A DNA stretch of 64,000 bases from Ignavibacteria bacterium (GTDB lineage Bacteria > Bacteroidota > Ignavibacteria > Tepidaquicellales > OLB5). The stretch spans positions 1 through 64,000 of the forward strand of contig JAUQWS010000122.1 in assembly GCA_030835025.1 (NCBI GenBank), read 5' to 3'. Positions within the stretch are counted from its first letter, which is position 1, and every line of letters begins with the position of its first letter. A program made the position numbers and the translations under genes. Below, piece by piece: positions 25,109 to 33,431 of this stretch. The notes below the pieces were generated by a model, which saw nothing but the letters and a program-made list of their open reading frames with translations, searched no databases and was not told the origin of the DNA.

Positions 25109-25771
25109 ATGCAGAGAGTAAAAATTTTTGAAGCAGCACACAAAGGATTAAGAAACGCCCTTTCCCAATTTTCATTCATGCTTGGCAAATGTGATTTCAA
25201 CAGCAAACAGGACGTTGAAAAACTTCACTCGCTTGGCAAGGATCTTTTCATGATGCTTTCAACTCATGCAAATGACGAGAATTCAATAATCCTCGCAGAG
25301 CTGGAGGCAAGGGCAGCCGGCTCATCAAAACATGACATGGATGACCACGAGAGGCTTGAGAAAGACCAGGACGCAATGGAAAAACTTCTGGATGAAATAA
25401 AGGAAGTATCATCTAAAGGCGGCAATGCCGAAGAAAAAGGCGCAGAACTCTACATGAGATTCGCGAAATTCCACGGTGATTATCTTCTGCATACTGTTGC
25501 TGAAGAGACTGATACACAGCGTTTGCTTTGGGAGAATTTTACAGATCCGGAATTACATTCCATCAGAGGCAGGATAATCAGCAAATTCACACCGGAAACA
25601 TTTGAAAAATGGCAAAGCTTCATCATGCCTGCAATTACTCATAATGACCGCACAATGATGCTTCGGGGAATGAAAGCCGCTGCTCCCCCGCAATTTGAAA
25701 AACTGATGGTGATGGCAGAGAAATACCTGCCGAAAGATGAATTTGATAAGTTGAACAAAAGTGTGAATTAA
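25109..25771 (+). CDS. Hemerythrin-like (HHE) domain protein
   Basis: The 220-aa protein shows the hemerythrin pattern of histidines and acids: His in EAAHKGLRNAL (helix 1), LSTHANDENSII (HxxxE, helix 2), the HDMDDHERLEKDQ turn and FHGDYLLHTVAEE (helix 4). This four-helix bundle binds a di-iron centre and is used for oxygen or NO sensing, iron handling or repair. The C-terminal 75 residues form further helices (FEKWQSFIMPAITHNDRTMML). No signal peptide; cytoplasmic. It may be co-transcribed with prfA but is separated from the zinc-ribbon pair by a palindromic repeat. Confidence 0.82.
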   Translation: MQRVKIFEAAHKGLRNALSQFSFMLGKCDFNSKQDVEKLHSLGKDLFMMLSTHANDENSIILAELEARAAGSSKHDMDDHERLEKDQDAMEKLLDEIKEVSSKGGNAEEKGAELYMRFAKFHGDYLLHTVAEETDTQRLLWENFTDPELHSIRGRIISKFTPETFEKWQSFIMPAITHNDRTMMLRGMKAAAPPQFEKLMVMAEKYLPKDEFDKLNKSVN

Positions 25772-25795
25772 TTGTTCTGAAAACCATACCGTGTC

Positions 25796-25838
25796 TCTCC
25801 CCTCTCCTTAGTAAGGGGAGGGGCAGGGGGGTGAGGTT
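25796..25838. repeat. REP-like palindrome, related to copies A-C
   Basis: CTCCCCTCTCCTTAGTAAGGGGAGGGGCAGGGGGGTGAGGTT shares the CTCCTTAGTAAGG core and GGGGTG end with the 12-kb elements but lacks the linker and TTTCGGCT palindrome. It fills part of the hemerythrin/zinc-ribbon spacer. Confidence 0.7.
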
Positions 25839-25904
25839 GTTACTAAGGATTTTTCATAACAGAGATACCCAGTAAAGGAAGTAAAATAAATTTAAATCAC
25901 ATTA

Positions 25905-26168
25905 ATGAACGTAGAAACCATTAAAACGGGAAAATGCCCGGTATGCGGCTCGAATGAAGTTTACGATAACCGCGGAGTATCAGCAGCCAATCACCGCAAG
26001 TTCATCCTTGTATCGGCAGTAAAAAGCTTCACTGTGGATGTCTATGTTTGTATTAATTGCGGTTACTTTAAGGAATTCCTGCGCGATGATGATATGATAA
26101 ACGAAAAGCTGAAAGCAAAAGTCAAACAGAAATGGAACAAAACTTCGGAGAAAACAAATGCAAGATGA
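25905..26168 (+). CDS. Small zinc-ribbon protein, copy 1
   Basis: The 87-aa protein carries one zinc ribbon built from CPVCGSNEVY (about 11-14) and CINCGYFKEF (about 50-53), with a beta hairpin between (ILVSAVKSFTVDVYV). The C-terminal tail is charged and helical. It is soluble and cytoplasmic. It overlaps the next gene by 11 nt, and the two are clear paralogues (CPxCGSNxVY, then a hydrophobic strand, then CxxCGxFxEF). Such small ribbons often recur in Bacteroidota as orphan proteins. I cannot give a function. Confidence 0.75.
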   Translation: MNVETIKTGKCPVCGSNEVYDNRGVSAANHRKFILVSAVKSFTVDVYVCINCGYFKEFLRDDDMINEKLKAKVKQKWNKTSEKTNAR

Positions 26169-26400
26169 TTCACTGAGATCGGGAAAATGTCCGAAATGCG
26201 GGTCAAATGATGTGTACACTGATAGAGAGCTCCCCAAGCGAGGCGAGAGAATGCAGCTTGTAGTATCATCATGGAAATGGTTCTTTCTGGATACTTATGT
26301 GTGTTTAAGCTGCGGCCATTTTGAAGAATTCGTCCGTGAAACTGAATTGCGGGATGAAAAGACAATTGAGAAGATAAGGGAAACATGGAAGAAGCTATAG
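26158..26400 (+). CDS. Small zinc-ribbon protein, copy 2
   Basis: The 80-aa paralogue of the preceding gene has CPKCGSNDVYTD near residue 11 and CLSCGHFEEFVRE near 51, with a Trp-rich strand between (SSWKWFFLDTYV). The start ATG lies 11 nt inside the upstream gene, so translation is likely coupled. The tandem pair suggests either a duplication or a heterodimer. Possible alternatives are a nucleic-acid or protein adaptor; nothing in the sequence decides. Confidence 0.75.
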   Translation: MQDDSLRSGKCPKCGSNDVYTDRELPKRGERMQLVVSSWKWFFLDTYVCLSCGHFEEFVRETELRDEKTIEKIRETWKKL

Positions 26401-26510
26401 GCAAATATTCACTTTGATCAAATGATTTTTTCTCACTTGTAACAATTTTCATATCAAACTATTTTGCCTTATGCCATTATCATACGAACCAGTAACCTGT
26501 TACCTGCTGC

Positions 26511-27758
26511 TTGGAACCTAAACCTTCCAAACAAGATCCTTTCCTCGCGCTGCGTTTCGCAGAGTTCCGCTATTATTTCCTCATAAATTTTTTCGTTACT
26601 GCCGGACTCCTTATTCAGGAAGTTATAATCGGCTATGAACTCTACCGCATTACTCACGACCCGCTTGCAATCGGTATGGTCGGGCTCGCCGAAGCGCTGC
26701 CTTTCATATTAATGTCTTTATTCGGCGGGCATTATGCAGATAAGCTGAGCAAGAAGAAGATCATGATATGGTCGCTCAGCTTCACAACATTTGCCTCGGT
26801 TGTGCTGTTAGTGCTATCTTTTGAACTGCTTAAGAGTGATCACCCGGGTGACTTAAAATATGTAATTTGGAGTGTCTTCATTTTCATCGGGCTGTGCAAA
26901 GCTTTCTTCTTCCCCGCAGTAACGTCAATAAAACCGTATCTTGTGCCTAGGGAAGCCTATGCGAACTCCAGCACATGGGGAAGCGCATCATGGCAATCCG
27001 CAGTTGTTATCGGTCCGGGAGTCTCGGGATTCCTTTATAACATATTTGGCTTTTCGGGAACTCTGCTTTTCGTAATTGCGATAATCTTCCTATCCATAAT
27101 GGCATCACTCGGTATCAAAGACCGCAAGCCGGATGCGATGCAAGAAGGAACAATGCTTGAGAAGATCAAAGATGGATTCAGTTATGTAAAGAAGACCAAA
27201 GTAATATTTTATTCAATATCGCTCGATATGTTCAGTGTTATGTTCGGGGGAGTGGTTGCGATACTCCCGGTATTTGCTGAAGATATCCTTCACGTCGGGC
27301 CTGACGGGCTGGGCATTCTCCGTGCAGCTCCATCGGTAGGGGCTGTGCTTGTGCTGCTTGTTCTTTCAAAATTCTCTCCCATGAACCGCGCATGGCGAAA
27401 CCTGCTTTGGTCTGTCACGGGATTCGGTATCGGAACGCTGGTTTTCGCTTTCTCTGAAAACTTCATATTATCTGTTGCAGCATTATTTTTGACCGGTGCT
27501 TTTGACAGCATAAGCGTGGTAATACGCGCAACGCTCTTGCAGCTCTTAGTGCCGGTCAATATGCGTGGCAGGGTAAATGCGATTAACGGTATATTTCTCA
27601 GTACATCAAATGAGGTTGGTGCATTTGAATCAGGCTTAGCTGCAAAATTACTTGGAACTGTCCCCTCCGTTGTATTTGGCGGAATAATGACACTTGTTGT
27701 TACAGCATGGATCTTCATAAAAAGCCGCGGACTCCTGAAGAAGGATTATTCAAGCTAA
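26511..27758 (+). CDS. MFS transporter (EntS-like family)
   Basis: The 415-aa protein has about twelve hydrophobic spans and the MFS loop 2-3 signature GHYADKLSKKKIM. It fits the MFS_3/EntS branch: PFLALRFAEFRYYFL at the N-terminus and LLQLLVPVNMRGRVNAINGIF in the second half are typical. Members export siderophores, macrolides or other small compounds. The start is TTG at 26511; an in-frame stop lies 18 nt upstream and no ATG occurs before the first span, so TTG is needed although no ribosome site is seen. It stands alone. Confidence 0.88.
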   Translation: MEPKPSKQDPFLALRFAEFRYYFLINFFVTAGLLIQEVIIGYELYRITHDPLAIGMVGLAEALPFILMSLFGGHYADKLSKKKIMIWSLSFTTFASVVLLVLSFELLKSDHPGDLKYVIWSVFIFIGLCKAFFFPAVTSIKPYLVPREAYANSSTWGSASWQSAVVIGPGVSGFLYNIFGFSGTLLFVIAIIFLSIMASLGIKDRKPDAMQEGTMLEKIKDGFSYVKKTKVIFYSISLDMFSVMFGGVVAILPVFAEDILHVGPDGLGILRAAPSVGAVLVLLVLSKFSPMNRAWRNLLWSVTGFGIGTLVFAFSENFILSVAALFLTGAFDSISVVIRATLLQLLVPVNMRGRVNAINGIFLSTSNEVGAFESGLAAKLLGTVPSVVFGGIMTLVVTAWIFIKSRGLLKKDYSS

Positions 27759-27830
27759 TAGGTTTTTGAATTGTAATAAGGTTCAAATACAAAGAGTTGC
27801 AGCTGATGATTTTTAATAAGAAAAATTCAT

Positions 27831-27838
27831 TAGATTTG
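27831..27838 (+). promoter_or_regulatory. Putative -7 box (TAnnTTTG)
   Basis: TAGATTTG, an exact match to the Bacteroidota -7 consensus, 62 nt upstream of the cupin start in a clear spacer. A -33 partner is not obvious. Confidence 0.4.
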
Positions 27839-27899
27839 TAAAGTTCAAATAAAAATCGCCGCAACTTGAAGGTCGTGGTTACAAAAAAGCATTTTACAA

Positions 27900-28244
27900 A
27901 TGGATTTCACAAATACAGAACTTAAACATATTGACTGGAGCAATATCGAACCCGTTACTCGCCAGGGCGAAAGCGGAACTGCAATATGGAAAGAGATCAT
28001 ATTTCCAGGCTTCAGGGCAGCGGTAGCAGAAATTTCTCCCGGCTACAAGTCAGCAGAACCGTGCTCAAGGGGGCATATTCTATACTGCATTGAAGGCGAG
28101 CTTACCGTGAAATTTGAGGATGGCAGAGAATTCAGGCTCAGGAAAGGGGAATCGCTTATACACGGCGCAGGTGAACCTCATATTTCGCTTACTGGCGCGC
28201 ATTCTGCTAAGATATTTGTGGTTGACCAGAACATCGGGTCATAA
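27900..28244 (+). CDS. Small cupin-fold protein
   Basis: The 114-aa protein has one cupin barrel. The conserved parts are SAEPCSRGHILYCIEGELTVKFEDG (motif 1; the usual HxH is replaced by CSRGH) and GESLIHGAGEPHISLTGA (motif 2 with His). It resembles the DHCW-motif cupins, which lack part of the classical metal triad. Cytoplasmic, no signal. Function unknown; possibly a metal-binding isomerase or sensor. It is followed after 17 nt by a secreted unknown. Confidence 0.8.
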   Translation: MDFTNTELKHIDWSNIEPVTRQGESGTAIWKEIIFPGFRAAVAEISPGYKSAEPCSRGHILYCIEGELTVKFEDGREFRLRKGESLIHGAGEPHISLTGAHSAKIFVVDQNIGS

Positions 28245-28261
28245 TAAACTGTTAAGCTATT

Positions 28262-28858
28262 ATGGATAAGCCGCTAATTATATTAATTGCTGCCATGATC
28301 ATAGCAGCTCTAGCCGTGCCGGCAGCAAGCCAAACACCATTTACTAATATCAAATTCAGAGTAATTGATAATCCCGGAAACGAGAACCCGGCCGGGAAGT
28401 TAACTATATATGAAAAGGTCTGCGAATTTGATTATGAGCCAAAAGTTCCTTCAGGTGATTACTGGTTCGGACTCGATACATCACAGTTGAATTGGGACGC
28501 GCTACCTGACAGCATGTACAAAAGGCTAAACTGCAAAGAGCACGTAATCGATAGCCAGGAGGTTAATTATTCCGTTCAGCATATGGCTTGGGAAGAGATC
28601 TTCAGGTACAAGATTGTAAGGATTAACTATCTCGGAATTGCTGATTCTATGACGATTGTATTCCCGATACTTGTTAAATCATTTGTTACTTTTCTGGATC
28701 TCGGTCAGATATCTTTTACACCGGGCTATTTTGAACTGACAGGTATAATAAAATATTCAACAAATACCGAATCAAAGAAAGTAAGCTTTTCGTTTCCAAC
28801 TGATCACAGGTGGGAAAGTATGGATTACGCAAACCGTAAGATCAGAATTGAAGAGTAA
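28262..28858 (+). CDS. Secreted protein of unknown function
   Basis: The 198-aa protein has a signal peptide (1-24, ending AVPAASQ). The mature part is rich in aromatic and charged residues and probably all-beta, with no motif I recognise. It contains two cysteines (near residues 56 and 97) that could form a disulfide in the periplasm. It begins 17 nt after the cupin stop, so the two may share a transcript. No relative in the window. Confidence 0.6.
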   Translation: MDKPLIILIAAMIIAALAVPAASQTPFTNIKFRVIDNPGNENPAGKLTIYEKVCEFDYEPKVPSGDYWFGLDTSQLNWDALPDSMYKRLNCKEHVIDSQEVNYSVQHMAWEEIFRYKIVRINYLGIADSMTIVFPILVKSFVTFLDLGQISFTPGYFELTGIIKYSTNTESKKVSFSFPTDHRWESMDYANRKIRIEE

Positions 28859-28997
28859 ATTGCATTAATTTCTGCGTTTATCTAAAATTACTATTGAAAC
28901 CCCAATTAAAATGCGGGTGTTTTACAATTAACAGTGCTGTATTACGGGCGTGTATCGTCAAATCTGCAATTACCCGAAACCGGAGAAGGAGGGGAAA

Positions 28998-29315
28998 ATG
29001 AACACACCTCTTGAAATAGCAAAAGATTATTACGAAGCATGGGAAACAAAGGACCGCTCAAAATTAAAGCTTTTCAGCGGACTCGAATTCCGGAGTCCCG
29101 ATGCGGATTTTCACTTCGCAGAGGATTTTCTGACCGCCTGCTGGCAATTTGCAGGAACTAAGATGGAAAACAAAAAATTTGTTACACAGGGAGACACTGT
29201 TTGCATAAGGTATGAGATAACCTCTCCGGACGGCACAAAAAAACCTTATGTTGAGTGGATGGTAGTAGATGAAGGAGAAATAAAATCCATAGAAGTATTC
29301 TACGATGTGAGATAA
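28998..29315 (+). CDS. SnoaL/NTF2-like small protein
   Basis: The 105-aa protein fits the SnoaL-like branch of the NTF2 fold: EIAKDYYEAWETKDRSKL (helix 1), FRSPDADFHFAEDFL and the closing strand SPDGTKKPYVEWMVVDEGEIKSIEVFYD. These cone-shaped barrels bind small hydrophobic ligands or act as isomerases; the ligand here is unknown. The ORF track starts at 28950, but GAAGGAGGGG directly precedes the ATG at 28998, giving the better start. Single-gene unit, cytoplasmic. Confidence 0.78.
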   Translation: MNTPLEIAKDYYEAWETKDRSKLKLFSGLEFRSPDADFHFAEDFLTACWQFAGTKMENKKFVTQGDTVCIRYEITSPDGTKKPYVEWMVVDEGEIKSIEVFYDVR

Positions 29316-29392
29316 AGACCGCTTTTGTCTGCTTACCCGTGAAGCTGATACAACATATAAAAGCTTAAACTGTGAAATTTAATTTTAAGTGT

Positions 29393-29400
29393 TAACTTTG
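29393..29400 (+). promoter_or_regulatory. Putative -7 box (TAnnTTTG)
   Basis: TAACTTTG, 31 nt upstream of the ATG at 29431, which has its own AAGGAG site. Same wording recurs at 30084. Confidence 0.45.
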
Positions 29401-29430
29401 CAAAATAATATTTTCTAAGGAGAACAATCT

Positions 29431-30081
29431 ATGAAAATCGGAATTATCGGTTCGGGGGTAGTTGGCAAAGCACTTGGTGCCGGGTTTGCAGATAGCGGCC
29501 ACGAAGTGATGCTGGGCACACGCACTCCGGATGCAGAAAAGATACAAGCCTGGGTGAAGGATACCGGCAAAGGAGTTAAAGCCGGCACATTTGAAGAAAC
29601 TGCCAGGTTCGGCGAGATCATTGTGCTATGCCCGTTGTTTCGTGCCGTAGAAGATATCATCTCTCTGGCGGGCAAAGAGAACTTCAAGGGAAAGATAGTA
29701 ATAGATACTACAAACCCGCTATCGGACGAACCCCCGGTAAACGGTGTTCTGAAATACGTGAAGACCCCGCAGGGTTCTGCAGGAGAGTTCATTCAGCAGC
29801 TTTTGCCTTCAGCGCATGTAGTAAAGGCATTTAACAGTGTTGGAAATATGTTCATGTATAAACCGGAATTCAGGGACGGGCAGCCGACAATGTTCATATG
29901 CGGAAACGACGCCGGCTCCAAGAAGAAGGTGACTGAAATTCTTGCTGATTTCGGATGGGACGTTCTGGACTGTGGCTCTATCGAGGCATCAAACGCACTT
30001 GAAGGATTGTGCATAATTTGGTGCGCAAGGGGATTTCTTGAGGGCAAATGGGATCATGCATTTAAACTCTTGAAAAATTGA
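29431..30081 (+). CDS. NAD(P)-binding oxidoreductase, F420-reductase (NpdG-like) family
   Basis: The 216-aa protein starts with a Rossmann motif MKIGIIGSGVVGKALGAGF and continues HEVMLGTRTPD, which fits the NADPH-dependent F420 reductase-like and ProC-like fold. Further features are IVIDTTNPLS and HVVKAFNSVGN. The organism group is not known to make F420, so it more likely uses NAD(P)H on another substrate; the name is only a family label. Good AAGGAG site, -7 box upstream and a terminator directly downstream mark it as a single-gene unit. Confidence 0.85.
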   Translation: MKIGIIGSGVVGKALGAGFADSGHEVMLGTRTPDAEKIQAWVKDTGKGVKAGTFEETARFGEIIVLCPLFRAVEDIISLAGKENFKGKIVIDTTNPLSDEPPVNGVLKYVKTPQGSAGEFIQQLLPSAHVVKAFNSVGNMFMYKPEFRDGQPTMFICGNDAGSKKKVTEILADFGWDVLDCGSIEASNALEGLCIIWCARGFLEGKWDHAFKLLKN

Positions 30082-30083
30082 GT

Positions 30084-30091
30084 TAACTTTG
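30084..30091 (+). promoter_or_regulatory. Putative -7 box (TAnnTTTG) ahead of the 30111 hairpin
   Basis: TAACTTTG, 20 nt before the terminator hairpin at 30111 and 64 nt before the DUF937-like gene. If used, transcripts would meet the hairpin at once. Confidence 0.3.
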
Positions 30092-30110
30092 CACATACAA
30101 ATAAATCCGG

Positions 30111-30139
30111 AAAGAGGCCTTAGGACCTCTTTCTTTTTT
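30111..30139 (+). terminator. Rho-independent terminator
   Basis: AAAGAGG-CCTTAGGA-CCTCTTT followed by CTTTTTTT. It ends the oxidoreductase transcript, or acts as an attenuator for the gene at 30156. Confidence 0.85.
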
Positions 30140-30155
30140 TAGAAGGAATTCAGTA

Positions 30156-30653
30156 ATGTTGGAAGAACTCTTTAAGCTTGTTTCGGGCCAGTCACAGGAA
30201 CAGATCGTTGATAACCCTGGCATTCCAAATGACCACAATGAAGCAGCTATACAGACTACAACAGACTCTATATTTGATACATTGAAGTCACAAGTTGCAT
30301 CCGGCAACGGTGCAGATGTGCTGAACTTGCTTGGCGGAAAGTCAAATGTTCAGGGAAATCCATTAGTGGGGGACTTAACAACTAATGTAACCAACGGACT
30401 GATGGAAAAACTCGGAATAGACAGCCCGATAGCAAAGCAGGTTGCAGCATCGCTTGTTCCGGTCGTTCTTGAAAAATTGATAGGCAAGACAAATGACCCG
30501 GGTGATAACAGTTTTGACCTGAATTCGATCTTCGGATCGCTCACCGGCGGCAAATCAAGCGGATTTGACATGAACAGTTTGCTGGGCGGCGAAAAGGAAA
30601 AAGAGAGCGGTTCTGACCTTGGCAGTATATTTAATATGTTATCCGGTAAATAG
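30156..30653 (+). CDS. DUF937-like protein
   Basis: The 165-aa protein has a helical N-terminal region (MLEELFKLVSGQSQ...) with the SIFDTLKSQVASGNGADVLNLLGG and ALxxLVPVVLEKLIG-like helices, followed by a low-complexity tail of Gly/Ser/Asp with three copies of a (D/M)NS(I/L)(F/L)G(S/G) phrase. It resembles DUF937 and YidB-type proteins, which have no known role. No signal peptide. AGAAGGAATT precedes the ATG. It probably shares a transcript with the lipoprotein starting 12 nt downstream. Confidence 0.65.
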   Translation: MLEELFKLVSGQSQEQIVDNPGIPNDHNEAAIQTTTDSIFDTLKSQVASGNGADVLNLLGGKSNVQGNPLVGDLTTNVTNGLMEKLGIDSPIAKQVAASLVPVVLEKLIGKTNDPGDNSFDLNSIFGSLTGGKSSGFDMNSLLGGEKEKESGSDLGSIFNMLSGK

Positions 30654-30664
30654 AAAATACATCC

Positions 30665-31381
30665 ATGAAATTTCTGTTGAGTTTTTTGATCTCAGTTGTT
30701 CTTTTCACATCCTGCGGTAAGGATAATAAGACTAATCATTCTGTAAGGGATTCAGAAAAAACTGATTCTCAAACTGATCCCCAGGGCTCGCTAAGCAGCA
30801 CAGGTTCAAAAACGGGTGACGACGGGCTCAGGAACATTTCTTACGAACCGGGCAAGTTACCAGCTTCGGTAAAATACAGCGGCAAGGTAGTTGCAGGCGC
30901 AAAATGGGATGACAAAAACGGGAACAATCTTCTTATTATTACAGAGACTGAAGAGGTTAAACAGAAGGAAGATTTCCGGATGAAAGAGCTCTTTGCATAT
31001 CAATTTATCGTAAACGGGGAAGAAACAAAGCTGCTTTGGAGGCTTAATGACCTGATCAAAGATTGCCCATTAGATATTACACTAAGCTTCATTCCGAAGT
31101 CTCTCACAATTACCGATCTTGATAATAACGGAATAGCAGAGAATACTTTAATATATAAGATGTCGTGCAAAGGTGATGTTTCGCCCGATGATATGAAGCT
31201 TATTATGCATGAAGCCGAAACAAAGTATGCAATACGCGGCATGATGCTTCTGGAGACTCCCGAAGGAAAATTCGGCAATGATATGAAAGTTGACCCCTCT
31301 TTTGATAGCGCACCGAAAGAGTTTTTGCCTTATGCCAAAGAAGAGTGGGAGAAATTTAAAACTGAAAAACTGGGGAATTAG
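30665..31381 (+). CDS. Lipoprotein of unknown function
   Basis: The 238-aa protein has a lipoprotein signal (lipobox LFTSC, Cys17) and a Ser/Thr/Asp-rich linker (18-60). The mature domain reads like a conserved Bacteroidota secreted family: EETKLLWRLNDLIKDCPLD, ITDLDNNGIAENTL (a calcium-loop-like DxDxNG) and YAIRGMMLLETPEG. I think this resembles a group annotated near surface polysaccharide genes, but I am not sure. It follows the DUF937-like gene by 12 nt and converges with the Lon-domain gene. Confidence 0.65.
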   Translation: MKFLLSFLISVVLFTSCGKDNKTNHSVRDSEKTDSQTDPQGSLSSTGSKTGDDGLRNISYEPGKLPASVKYSGKVVAGAKWDDKNGNNLLIITETEEVKQKEDFRMKELFAYQFIVNGEETKLLWRLNDLIKDCPLDITLSFIPKSLTITDLDNNGIAENTLIYKMSCKGDVSPDDMKLIMHEAETKYAIRGMMLLETPEGKFGNDMKVDPSFDSAPKEFLPYAKEEWEKFKTEKLGN

Positions 31382-31417
31382 CTCGATTCCGGCAGGGGAC
31401 GGAACTATTCATTCAAG

Positions 31418-32029
31418 CTAATTCAAACAGTAATATTCCTGCAGTGAGTTCTTCTGAAGCGCAAAAAGAGACCGCAGGTTCAGGTGGTTGGTCAATGTCT
31501 TATTCAGAGCTTCTTCGCTTCCGCGGATGAGAAGGTCATATTTTTCAAGGTCATTCAGCCCGATCGAGTTGGCTATTAAATAAAAACCCACTCCGGGGAA
31601 TTTTGTAAGGTCAAGCTTTAACACTCTTTCATTATATTTCTCAAACGCACTTATCAACGCTGCAGATGCACACACGGAGTACTTATTCAGAAGCTCAATA
31701 TCTGCGTACGGATACATTCTATCGGGATGTTCATCAAAGTAATTCACGATGCTGAAGATGTCAATTCCCTTGACGGCAATATCAGCCTCGCCATTAGGAT
31801 ATTTGGCAAGCACTTTTTCAAGCTTCACATATGAGCCTGTACCGGGAAGGCTGCCTGTGGTTAAAAATGGTATTCCGAACTTGTTATCGAATTTCTCAAG
31901 ATCTTCAAACAAATTTCTGTAACGCTTTTCAAAAATGTGCAGAAATCTCGTCTCACCGGGCAGAACAACAATACCAAGCGGGAACATCGGAATATTACTG
32001 GTTACTGTATGTTCTTCTTTATTTAACAT
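31418..32029 (-). CDS. Lon N-terminal (LON substrate-binding) domain protein
   Basis: The 203-aa protein is a stand-alone Lon N-domain: IPMFPLGIVVLPGETRFLHIFEKRYRNL is the classic start, and ADIAVKGIDIF is the second conserved strand. It lacks the AAA+ and protease parts, as in many bacteria. It may bind unfolded proteins or act as an adaptor. Cytoplasmic. The start ATG at 32029 is divergent from the esterase gene at 32101, so the 71-bp spacer holds both promoters. Confidence 0.88.
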   Translation of the reverse strand: MLNKEEHTVTSNIPMFPLGIVVLPGETRFLHIFEKRYRNLFEDLEKFDNKFGIPFLTTGSLPGTGSYVKLEKVLAKYPNGEADIAVKGIDIFSIVNYFDEHPDRMYPYADIELLNKYSVCASAALISAFEKYNERVLKLDLTKFPGVGFYLIANSIGLNDLEKYDLLIRGSEEALNKTLTNHLNLRSLFALQKNSLQEYYCLN

Positions 32030-32100
32030 TTTCTTTCAAAATAATTTCATATTTTAAAAGGAAATTTGCTGCTAAAAGGTTTCAAAATATATCCACTAAT

Positions 32101-33027
32101 TTGAAGAACGTAATTATATTTTTCCTGAGTTTTCTAAGCATATGTTTTACTTCGTTTTGCAATGGAGCAGACATTAACGGGACCATCACGATTGACGGCA
32201 TTGAACGCGAATATATCCTGCATCTGCCTAAGTCATACGCAGGGGATATCCCGCTTCCGCTGGTAATGGTTTTTCACGGCGGAGGTGGAACAGCAAAGCA
32301 GATAAAGTCGCATACTGGATTCAACAAGCTGGCGGATAAGGAGAATTTTATAGTCGTTTATCCCAATTCCGTGGATAAGAACTGGAGCGATGGCAGAATT
32401 GGTGATAAACTGCCGATGGAGCGCGATGATGTAAAGTTCATTTCAAACCTGATAGATACGTTAAGCGCAAAATACAGGATTGATACAAAACGGGTTTTTT
32501 CAACGGGAATTTCCAACGGCGGATTCTTCTCTTTTTATCTTGCACTTAAACTCTCGGGCAAGATTCTTGCGGTCGCGCCGGTCACTGCAAATATTCCCGA
32601 GAACCTGAAGGATAGTTATAAGCCTGAATATCCTGTTTCACTTTTGCTCATCAACGGTACGGATGACCCGCTGGTAAAGTATGAGGGCGGTTTTGTCGGA
32701 TTCAAAGATGACGAAGGCGGAAGGGGCAGAAGCGTATCCACTGATAGTACAATTAAGATATGGCTGGAAAACAACAAATGTGCTACAGGCAGTTCAGTTG
32801 AGAAAATACCCGATGTAAATAAGAAAGATGACTGCAGTGCCTCCAGATACACATACACCGGCTGCGTTGATAATACAGAAGTTGTACTGGTTAAGATCAC
32901 CGGGGGAGGCCATACCTGGCCCGGTGCGTCGCAATACCTTCCGAAGTTCATAGTTGGTAAGGTTTGCCGTGATTTCAGGGCAACTGAGGTTATATGGGAT
33001 TTCTTCAAAAACAGTAAAAGCAGGTAG
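32101..33027 (+). CDS. Secreted PHB depolymerase/feruloyl-esterase-like alpha/beta hydrolase
   Basis: The 308-aa protein is a LpqC/PHB-depolymerase-family esterase. After a signal peptide (about 1-22, LKNVIIFFLSFLSICF), it has MVFHGGGGTAKQ (oxyanion), the nucleophile elbow GISNGGFF (GxSxG), LLINGTDDPLVKY (Asp) and GGGHTWPGA (catalytic His). It should cleave esters of polymers or aromatic acids outside the cytoplasm. The ORF track starts at 31831, inside the divergent Lon-domain gene; the TTG at 32101 directly before the signal peptide is the sensible start, though its ribosome site is weak. Confidence 0.85.
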   Translation: MKNVIIFFLSFLSICFTSFCNGADINGTITIDGIEREYILHLPKSYAGDIPLPLVMVFHGGGGTAKQIKSHTGFNKLADKENFIVVYPNSVDKNWSDGRIGDKLPMERDDVKFISNLIDTLSAKYRIDTKRVFSTGISNGGFFSFYLALKLSGKILAVAPVTANIPENLKDSYKPEYPVSLLLINGTDDPLVKYEGGFVGFKDDEGGRGRSVSTDSTIKIWLENNKCATGSSVEKIPDVNKKDDCSASRYTYTGCVDNTEVVLVKITGGGHTWPGASQYLPKFIVGKVCRDFRATEVIWDFFKNSKSR

Positions 33028-33116
33028 AGTCTTTTTCGGAAATTTTCCGCATATTATGAATCTGTTCTTCTGCAAATACTTCTGAGACATTTTTTCCTTG
33101 AAACATATCCGCAACT

Positions 33117-33425
33117 ATGAATGTTATTGAATTCAAAGCCACGCTTAAAGCTAAACGGCCGCCGCTGAATATTCATCCTTTATTAACAGCACTTTGGTAC
33201 GATGCTAAAGGTGACTGGAATAAAGCACACCTTATAACACAGGAAATATTGACCCCCGAAGCTTCAAGAGTACATGCTTACCTCCACAGAAAAGAAGGGG
33301 ATATGTTAAATGCCGAATACTGGCACAGGCATGCGGGGACAAATTTACCTGAGGTGACAATTGAAGAGGAGTGGGAATTGCTTGTTGAAAAAATGCTTTC
33401 TGTACAAACTGCAAATGACTTATAA
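33117..33425 (+). CDS. Conserved hypothetical protein
   Basis: The 102-aa soluble protein contains a pattern seen in a widespread small family: HPLLTALWYDAKGDWNKAHLITQEI, then EASRVHAYLHRKEGDMLNAEYWHRHAG, which reads like one and a half TPR-like helical hairpins. It starts with ATG 89 nt after the esterase and ends 6 nt before a GNAT gene, so it leads the run GNAT/AraC. I do not know its function. Confidence 0.7.
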   Translation: MNVIEFKATLKAKRPPLNIHPLLTALWYDAKGDWNKAHLITQEILTPEASRVHAYLHRKEGDMLNAEYWHRHAGTNLPEVTIEEEWELLVEKMLSVQTANDL

Positions 33426-33431
33426 AATCAA

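Noticed and set aside
31831-32100. N-terminal extension of the esterase
   Set aside because: It lies inside and antisense to the Lon-domain gene and lacks any domain; the signal peptide begins at the TTG at 32101.
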